Below the pieces are notes generated by a model. The model was not told the DNA's origin. It did not search any database and was given only the letters and a program-made list of their open reading frames with translations. A stretch of DNA of 64,000 bases, from NCBI RefSeq assembly GCF_024055725.1, contig NZ_JAMXMX010000015.1, forward strand, positions 62,001 through 126,000, given 5' to 3'. Shown here piece after piece: positions 59,257 to 64,000 of the stretch. Source of the DNA: Actinoallomurus spadix (GTDB lineage Bacteria > Actinomycetota > Actinomycetes > Streptosporangiales > Streptosporangiaceae). Position 1 is the stretch's first letter; the number at the start of each line of letters is the position of its first letter. The position numbers and the translations under genes are program-made.

Positions 59257-59282
59257 AGGGGCGTGATCACGATCACGCCCCT
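59257..59282 (+). terminator. Hairpin terminator after the RhlE-like helicase
   Basis: AGGGGCGTGAT and ATCACGCCCCT form an 11-base perfect stem around CACG, 14 bases past the stop, followed by TATTC. Confidence 0.8.
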
Positions 59283-59341
59283 TATTCATGTTCCGGCCCC
59301 GGCGCGGGGCGGATCCGTCGGTCCGCCCTCCGATCCGGGGC

Positions 59342-61168
59342 TCAGTCGCCGCCTTCGAGCCGTGAGATCCGGTAGTCGTCGAAGTCGACGACCGTCTGAC
59401 CACCGTGCGCTCCGCTGCCGCGCATCACCACGAGACCCGTCTGCCCGACCGCCAACGGATCCTGTCCGTCCATGGCCTCGGCGGTGAGCCGGCCGTTCAC
59501 CCAGAGGCGGAGGCGGACTTTCGCCCCCTGAGGCTCACACTGGATCATCAAGTGATTCGTGCTCGGCGAGCCGCCCCCGGCGACCGTGTCCCGATAGCCC
59601 CGGACCCGCGGAACCATGGCCAGCGTCCATGAGCCGGCTCTGGTCACCTCGCGGATGAAGGCTTCGTGGCCGTCCGGCCGCACCAGGAAGACGTAGCCGT
59701 CGAGGATCCGGTAGTCCGGCCCTCGGCACCCCAGGCCCATCGCGCCGTCGCCGGGTCCGGCCACGACGGCCGCGTCGACGTCCGCCTCCAGGCGGGAAGG
59801 CAGGTCCTGCGACGGGTACGGCGCGGGCTTCGAATCGTTGTCCGCCCGGCCCTCGGCCGTCATCCGGTAGCGACCCGCGACATAGGACGTGTACCTGTCG
59901 CGGTCCCAGGTCGGGGCGTCGGGCAAGAAGCTGCTGGTGTAGACGGGGACGGTCCTCGTCGCCCCTCCGAACGGCATCAGCGCGACGACCGCACCGATCG
60001 CGACGGCGGCCCCGGCGGTGGCCGCGGCGATCCAGGCGATACGCCGGGTCCTGAGGCGGTGCCGCCCCTCGTCTCCTTCCCGCGCCGGTCCGGCCGGCTC
60101 CGTACCCGCGGGCGCCCCCGTCGCGAGGAGGGTGGCGCCCGGATCGGCCGCGGCACCGGGTGACGCCTGCCCGGTCGCCTGCTCCGGCCGGGGCGCGGTC
60201 GCCGCCGGGCCGGTGCTCGGCCGACCGGACGAAAGCTCGGGAAGCCGCCCGGCCGACCGGTCCCCGGCACCCGCGTCGCCCGACGACCGCGCCGCGTCAC
60301 CCGACGGCGGCACTCGGTCGGCCGGTGGCCGCGCCGGATCGGCTCGCACGTGCCCTGTCAGGCCGGACAGCAGTTCCCGTGCCGACGGGCGCCGCGCCGG
60401 GTCCTTGTCGAGCGCCCGCTCCACCAGCGGCCGTACCGCCTCGTCCAGACCGTCGAGCGACGGCTCCTCGTGCATGATCCGGTAAAGCACGGCCGGCAGT
60501 TCTCCGCCGGAGAACGGTGTGCCGCCCGTACCGGCGAAGGCCACCACGGCGCCCCAGGCGAAGATGTCGGACGCCGTCGTCGCGCGCTTCCCCTGGATGA
60601 CCTCCGGGGCCATGTAGGCCGGGGTGCCGACGAGCTGCCCCGGCCGAGTCGCCTCGGTCACGCTGTCGAGGGCACGCGCGATGCCGAAGTCGATGACCCG
60701 GGGGCCCATCGGGGCCAGCAGCACGTTCGCGGGCTTGAGGTCTCGGTGCACGATCCCCGCACCGTGGATCGCGCCCAGAGCCGTCGCCACTCCGACCGCC
60801 AGATGGTCGAGGCTCGCTCCGCGCAGCGGCCCCGACTCCCGTACGAACGCGGCGAGGTCGGGCCCGGCCAGGTACTCGGTGACGATGTAGAGCGGCTCCT
60901 CGTCGGTCCGGGCGTCGATCACCGGAGCGGTGCAGAACCGGCGGACCCGGCGGGCGGCCTCCACCTCGCGGCGGAACCGATGACGGAAGGTGGGATCCTG
61001 CGCGAAGTCGACGTTGATCACCTTGACCGCCACGCGCTCGCCGGAGGCGGACTCGGCGAGGTACACCGTGCCCATCCCGCCGTGGCCGATCACCCCGAGC
61101 AGGCGGTACGGCCCCAGCTCCGCCGGATCGGTGGTGGGCAGCGGGCCGATCCGGTCGTCCGCCGACAT
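59342..61168 (-). CDS. Transmembrane Ser/Thr kinase with jelly-roll-like outer domain
   Basis: Receptor-like kinase of 608 residues. The kinase domain (about 20-270) has GHGGMGTVYLA, AVKVI, IVHRDLKPANVLL, VIDFGIARAL and GTPAYMAPEVIQG, all catalytic residues present. A Pro/Ala/Ser-rich spacer (about 275-385) leads to one membrane helix (IAWIAAATAGAAVAIGAVVAL). The outer 200 residues (GRYRMTAEGR, YVFLVRPDGHEAFIREV, VRLRLWVNGRLTAEAMDG, VVDFDDYRISRL) look like a concanavalin/DUF1080-type beta sandwich that could bind glycans. ATG 61168 with GAAGAGG directly upstream. No linked substrate gene. Confidence 0.87.
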   Translation of the reverse strand: MSADDRIGPLPTTDPAELGPYRLLGVIGHGGMGTVYLAESASGERVAVKVINVDFAQDPTFRHRFRREVEAARRVRRFCTAPVIDARTDEEPLYIVTEYLAGPDLAAFVRESGPLRGASLDHLAVGVATALGAIHGAGIVHRDLKPANVLLAPMGPRVIDFGIARALDSVTEATRPGQLVGTPAYMAPEVIQGKRATTASDIFAWGAVVAFAGTGGTPFSGGELPAVLYRIMHEEPSLDGLDEAVRPLVERALDKDPARRPSARELLSGLTGHVRADPARPPADRVPPSGDAARSSGDAGAGDRSAGRLPELSSGRPSTGPAATAPRPEQATGQASPGAAADPGATLLATGAPAGTEPAGPAREGDEGRHRLRTRRIAWIAAATAGAAVAIGAVVALMPFGGATRTVPVYTSSFLPDAPTWDRDRYTSYVAGRYRMTAEGRADNDSKPAPYPSQDLPSRLEADVDAAVVAGPGDGAMGLGCRGPDYRILDGYVFLVRPDGHEAFIREVTRAGSWTLAMVPRVRGYRDTVAGGGSPSTNHLMIQCEPQGAKVRLRLWVNGRLTAEAMDGQDPLAVGQTGLVVMRGSGAHGGQTVVDFDDYRISRLEGGD

Positions 61169-61258
61169 CCTCTTCAGGCCCCCGTATCACCTCACAGCAC
61201 AACGATCATGCAGACTAACGGAGACGGAGGTGCGGGCCGACGGAAACGGAGGCGTTCC

Positions 61259-61987
61259 TCAGCCGGCGGTGGACAGGCCGGTCTGACGGAGCCGCAGGGC
61301 GCAGCGCGGCCGGTCGGTGATGAGGACGGTCACCCGCTCGTCGCCGAGGAACCGCCGCATCCGTGACTCGTCGTTGACCGTCCAGACCATGGCCGGAATC
61401 CCCAGCCGGCCGCACATCCGCAGCACGGTGGCCCGCGCCAGCCGGCGGTGGACGGCGAGCCAGTCGGCGCCGCACTCGCGCATGCGGCGCAGCGGGTACA
61501 GCTCCTGAATCCGGGTCGGGGCCTTCATCAGCCACGAGACCTCGCGGAGGCTGCGCCCCAGCGACAGAGCGGCGGTCACCTGCGGGAACTCCCGTTTGAT
61601 CCGGGCGATCGAGGAGTCCTCCAGCGTCGTCGCGACGAAGCCCTCCGGACCAAGGGTGTCGAGGGCGAGCGTGATGATCTCCGCCTCGTCGCCGACCTCC
61701 TTGAGGTCGAGGTGCCCCTTCATGCGGCCCGCGATCAGGGACATGACGTCGTGGACGCGCGGCACGCGCAGACCCGCGGCGGCGCACAGCTCCTCATAGG
61801 TCAGGCCCGCCACGGGGCGGTTCGCGACGCGTTGGTCGTGGAAGACGACGAACTCTCCGTCACAGGTGCGGCGGATGTCGAACTCGACGTACTCCGCGCC
61901 CGTCGTCAAAGCGCTCTCGTACGCCTCCCAGGTGGCGGCCCGGGCGACCTCGGATCCGCCCTTGTGGGCGGAGACGGCAGCCGTCAT
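61259..61987 (-). CDS. Glycerophosphodiester phosphodiesterase (GDPD)
   Basis: Calcium- or magnesium-dependent phosphodiesterase of 242 residues that hydrolyses glycerophosphodiesters to glycerol-3-phosphate and an alcohol. SAHKGGSEVARAAT replaces the canonical HRG start (HKG), followed by GAEYVEFDIRRTCDGEFVVF (metal glutamate/aspartate), HDQRVANRP (catalytic histidine), HLDLKEVG and MVWTVNDESRM. No signal peptide, so cytosolic. The HKG change is also found in other actinobacterial homologues to my knowledge. ATG at 61987; divergent from the hydrolase gene. Confidence 0.9.
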   Translation of the reverse strand: MTAAVSAHKGGSEVARAATWEAYESALTTGAEYVEFDIRRTCDGEFVVFHDQRVANRPVAGLTYEELCAAAGLRVPRVHDVMSLIAGRMKGHLDLKEVGDEAEIITLALDTLGPEGFVATTLEDSSIARIKREFPQVTAALSLGRSLREVSWLMKAPTRIQELYPLRRMRECGADWLAVHRRLARATVLRMCGRLGIPAMVWTVNDESRMRRFLGDERVTVLITDRPRCALRLRQTGLSTAG

Positions 61988-62078
61988 GCCTTGAGGGTAC
62001 CTTCGCGAACCCCAGCGGATCACCAGCCAAATCGCTAAGATGGTGTCGATATTGGCATGTGCAAGTAAGCTCCTGCCA

Positions 62079-62948
62079 GTGAGTACGCCCCGGTTCCTCA
62101 GTCTGCCTCCCGGCGTTCGCCGCACGGACATCAACACCTCGCGCGGCACGTTCGCCGTGCTCGAGGCGCTCCCGGGCTCCGGCGTCTGCGAGCGGGGACC
62201 CGCACTGCTGGTGCCCGGCTTCACCGGCAGCAAAGAGGACTTCATCGCGGTGCTGCAGACCCTCGCGGGCGGCGGGCGCCGCGTCGTCGCGCTCGACATG
62301 CGCGGCCAGCACGAGACTCCCGGCCCGGACGATCCGGCGGCCTACACCTGCGCCGAGCTCGGCGCGGACATCGCCGCCGTCATGGAGCACTTCGACGACC
62401 AGGTGCACCTCGTCGGGCACTCCTTCGGCGGTCTCGTGACCCGCGAGGCGGTGATGACCGACCCCGCTCTGCCGGCGTCGTACACGCTGATGAGCTCGGG
62501 GCCGGCCGCGATCGGAGGGTCACGCGAGGTCGAGGCCCGCGTCCTGCTCGCCGCGCTGCCCAAGGTCGGGCTGGAACACCTGTGGGCGACCCGGATCGAG
62601 CCCGAGGTGATCACCAAGGGCGTCGCTCCGGAGATCGTGTCGTTCCTGCACCGGCGGATGTTCATGAACTCCCCCGCGGGCCTGATGGCCATGGCCCGCG
62701 AGGTCCTGTCCAGCCCGGACCGGGTGGACGACCTCGCCAAGGTCACCGAGGACGCCGACCTCCCCGTGCTCGTCCTGTACGGCGAGAACGACGACGGCTG
62801 GGAGCCCTCCGAACAGGCCGCCATGGCCGAACGCCTGAACGCCCGCAAGGTGGTCATCCCCGGCGCGGCCCACTCTCCCGCCGTCGAGGCGCCGGAGACC
62901 ACCGCGAGCGCGCTGACCTCGTTCTGGAACGACGCCGAACGCGCCTGA
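62079..62948 (+). CDS. Alpha/beta-fold hydrolase
   Basis: Serine hydrolase of about 289 residues. LLVPGFTGSKEDF (oxyanion region), VALDMRGQHETPG, LVGHSFGGLVTREAV (nucleophile elbow), LYGENDDGWEP (acid) and GAAHSPAVEAP (histidine) complete the triad. No signal peptide; substrate unknown. I chose GTG 62079 because TAAGCT lies 7 bases before it (leaderless geometry) and the family similarity starts there; ATG 62040 is open in frame but gives an unusual hydrophobic start. Confidence 0.85.
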   Translation: MSTPRFLSLPPGVRRTDINTSRGTFAVLEALPGSGVCERGPALLVPGFTGSKEDFIAVLQTLAGGGRRVVALDMRGQHETPGPDDPAAYTCAELGADIAAVMEHFDDQVHLVGHSFGGLVTREAVMTDPALPASYTLMSSGPAAIGGSREVEARVLLAALPKVGLEHLWATRIEPEVITKGVAPEIVSFLHRRMFMNSPAGLMAMAREVLSSPDRVDDLAKVTEDADLPVLVLYGENDDGWEPSEQAAMAERLNARKVVIPGAAHSPAVEAPETTASALTSFWNDAERA

Positions 62949-63045
62949 CCGCCCCCGGCCGGGACCCGTCGCGGAAAGCTCCGAGACACGCTTTGAGACA
63001 ACAAACGACTGGCGTCTCATGTAACTGAGCACTTACCATGACGGC

Positions 63046-63942
63046 ATGGAAGCGACCGTCCAGCCTCCCCAGAGCGTGACCTGGCAGGTGCACATCGACC
63101 GGTCGATGTGGGTCGGCGGGGTCCGCGGCCTCATGCTGCAGGCGCTGCACCCGATCGCCATGCGCGGAGTCTGGCAGAACAGCGATTTTCAGAACGACCC
63201 GATCGGCCGGCTCCAGCGCACGGCCGACTTCGTCGGCGTGGTCACCTGGGGGACACCCGAAGAGGCCGACCGCATCGGCCGCCGGGTCAGGGACATCCAC
63301 CGGGCGCTGCGGATCAAGGACCCGGACACCGGGCGCGTCCACCGCGTCGACGACCCTGAACTCCTGCTGTGGGTGCACTGCGCGGAGGTCTCCTCCTACC
63401 TGGAGGTCGCGCGCCGCTCCGGGCTGCGGCTCACCGACCGGCAGGCCGACCGCTACCTCGCCGAGCAGCGCCGCAGCGCCACCTACGTCGGCCTGCACGA
63501 GGAGGACGTGCCGGGCAGCCTGGCGGAGATGAGGGCGTTCTTCGCGGAGATGCGCCCGCGGCTGAAGGTCACCCCGGAGGCCCGCTCCACCGTACGCTTC
63601 CTGCTGTGGCCGAGGCTGCCCGAAGAGATGCGCTGGCTGTCGGCCGGCAAGCCGATGTACGTTCCGTTCGGCGCGCTCTGCTACTACTCCCTCCCCGGCT
63701 GGGCCCGGCGGATGTACGGCATCCTGCCCGAGGTCCCGGGCCCGGTCGTGACGGCGGCGCTCAGGTCCTTCCGCCTGGCGGCCAACGCCCTCCCGGAGAA
63801 GGTCCACGATCTGACGTTCCAGCAGGCGACCAAGGACATGCTCGAAGGCGCCCGGCAGCGGCTCGCCGCCGAGGGCTATGACCTCGGCAAGGGCCTGCAA
63901 GGCCTGCGTGACCCCCGCCGCTGGCCGCGAGCCGCCGCCTGA
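63046..63942 (+). CDS. Oxygenase MpaB family protein (DUF2236)
   Basis: Predicted haem-dependent oxygenase-like protein of 298 residues of the MpaB/latex-clearing DUF2236 family. Family features: GGVRGLMLQALHPIAMRGVW near residue 25 with its histidine, DFVGVVTWGTPEEADR, LLLWVHCAEVSSYLEVAR (histidine/cysteine) and YVPFGALCYYSLPGWARR. Actinomycetes have many members with unknown substrates. ATG 63046 has no Shine-Dalgarno, but TACCAT ends 7 bases before it, fitting a leaderless transcript. TGAGAC and GTCTCA (62994-62999, 63014-63019) form an inverted repeat upstream. Between the stop and base 64000 I see nothing. Confidence 0.87.
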   Translation: MEATVQPPQSVTWQVHIDRSMWVGGVRGLMLQALHPIAMRGVWQNSDFQNDPIGRLQRTADFVGVVTWGTPEEADRIGRRVRDIHRALRIKDPDTGRVHRVDDPELLLWVHCAEVSSYLEVARRSGLRLTDRQADRYLAEQRRSATYVGLHEEDVPGSLAEMRAFFAEMRPRLKVTPEARSTVRFLLWPRLPEEMRWLSAGKPMYVPFGALCYYSLPGWARRMYGILPEVPGPVVTAALRSFRLAANALPEKVHDLTFQQATKDMLEGARQRLAAEGYDLGKGLQGLRDPRRWPRAAA

Positions 63943-64000
63943 GCCTCCTGCGCGTCCGCGAGCGTTACCAGGTCCTGACGGCCTGCTCCCGGATCGTACG

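Overview
The window is about 64 kb of very GC-rich DNA with strong G/C bias at third codon positions, many GTG and some TTG starts, GTGA/ATGA gene overlaps and probable leaderless transcripts. AdnAB helicase-nuclease, an actinobacterial iron box, a GH6 cellulase with a CBM2, two Ser/Thr kinases and a SAV_2336/VMAP-type locus point to a filamentous actinomycete, perhaps of the Streptosporangiales/Thermomonosporaceae type; the genus cannot be read from the sequence. No rRNA, tRNA, CRISPR array, transposase or prophage gene was seen.

Layout. 1-2.8 kb: minus-strand PTS sugar operon (PfkB kinase, mannitol-type IIC, IIB, IIA running off the left edge). 2.8-7.0 kb: housekeeping genes (NudC, M20 dipeptidase, DUF4031, HD hydrolase, ABC ATPase). 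7.15-12.66 kb: an iron-box-controlled, translationally coupled four-gene siderophore operon (ATP-grasp ligase, two NIS synthetases, PLP decarboxylase) whose composition recalls vibrioferrin biosynthesis. 12.7-13.8 kb: glycosyltransferase with a TPR-like tail. 14.3-22.2 kb: minus-strand locus with a degenerate vWA-NB-ARC-TPR giant protein, a MoxR AAA ATPase, an EAD2-VMAP protein and a second EAD2 protein. This is a vWA-MoxR-VMAP type conflict/signalling system and the most interesting part of the window. 22.7-31.9 kb: a cargo-like series (GH6 cellulase, flavohaemoprotein, TetX-like monooxygenase/TetR pair, two MerR-controlled divergent units, a methyltransferase, an EF-hand protein, a lipoprotein) ending in a truncated aldo/keto reductase.

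31.9-63.9 kb looks like conserved actinobacterial chromosome: AdnB/AdnA, a rhomboid-like protein, an SPFH protein with a small membrane partner, an S8 protease with an alkyltransferase-like protein, MoeZ, an alpha/beta hydrolase, a DEAD-box helicase, a split NHEJ set (Ku, ligase, polymerase), a disulfide-family flavoprotein, a short acidic protein, TetR-DUF3107, a GlsB-like protein, two receptor-like Ser/Thr kinases, a ferritin-like protein, an RhlE-like helicase, GDPD, a second hydrolase and an MpaB-family oxygenase. Several of these (NudC, AdnAB, ATL, MoeZ, hydrolase, TetR-DUF3107, ferritin-like, RhlE) are also neighbours in Mycobacterium, so the block between about 7 and 31.9 kb may be an accessory insertion between NudC/M20 and AdnBA.

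Working together: the siderophore genes form one iron-regulated pathway; vWA, MoxR, VMAP and EAD2 proteins should form one NTP-dependent assembly; Ku, ligase and polymerase form one repair pathway, complemented by AdnAB and the ATL protein. Starts were chosen from Shine-Dalgarno spacing, overlaps or leaderless promoter geometry; no database search was possible.
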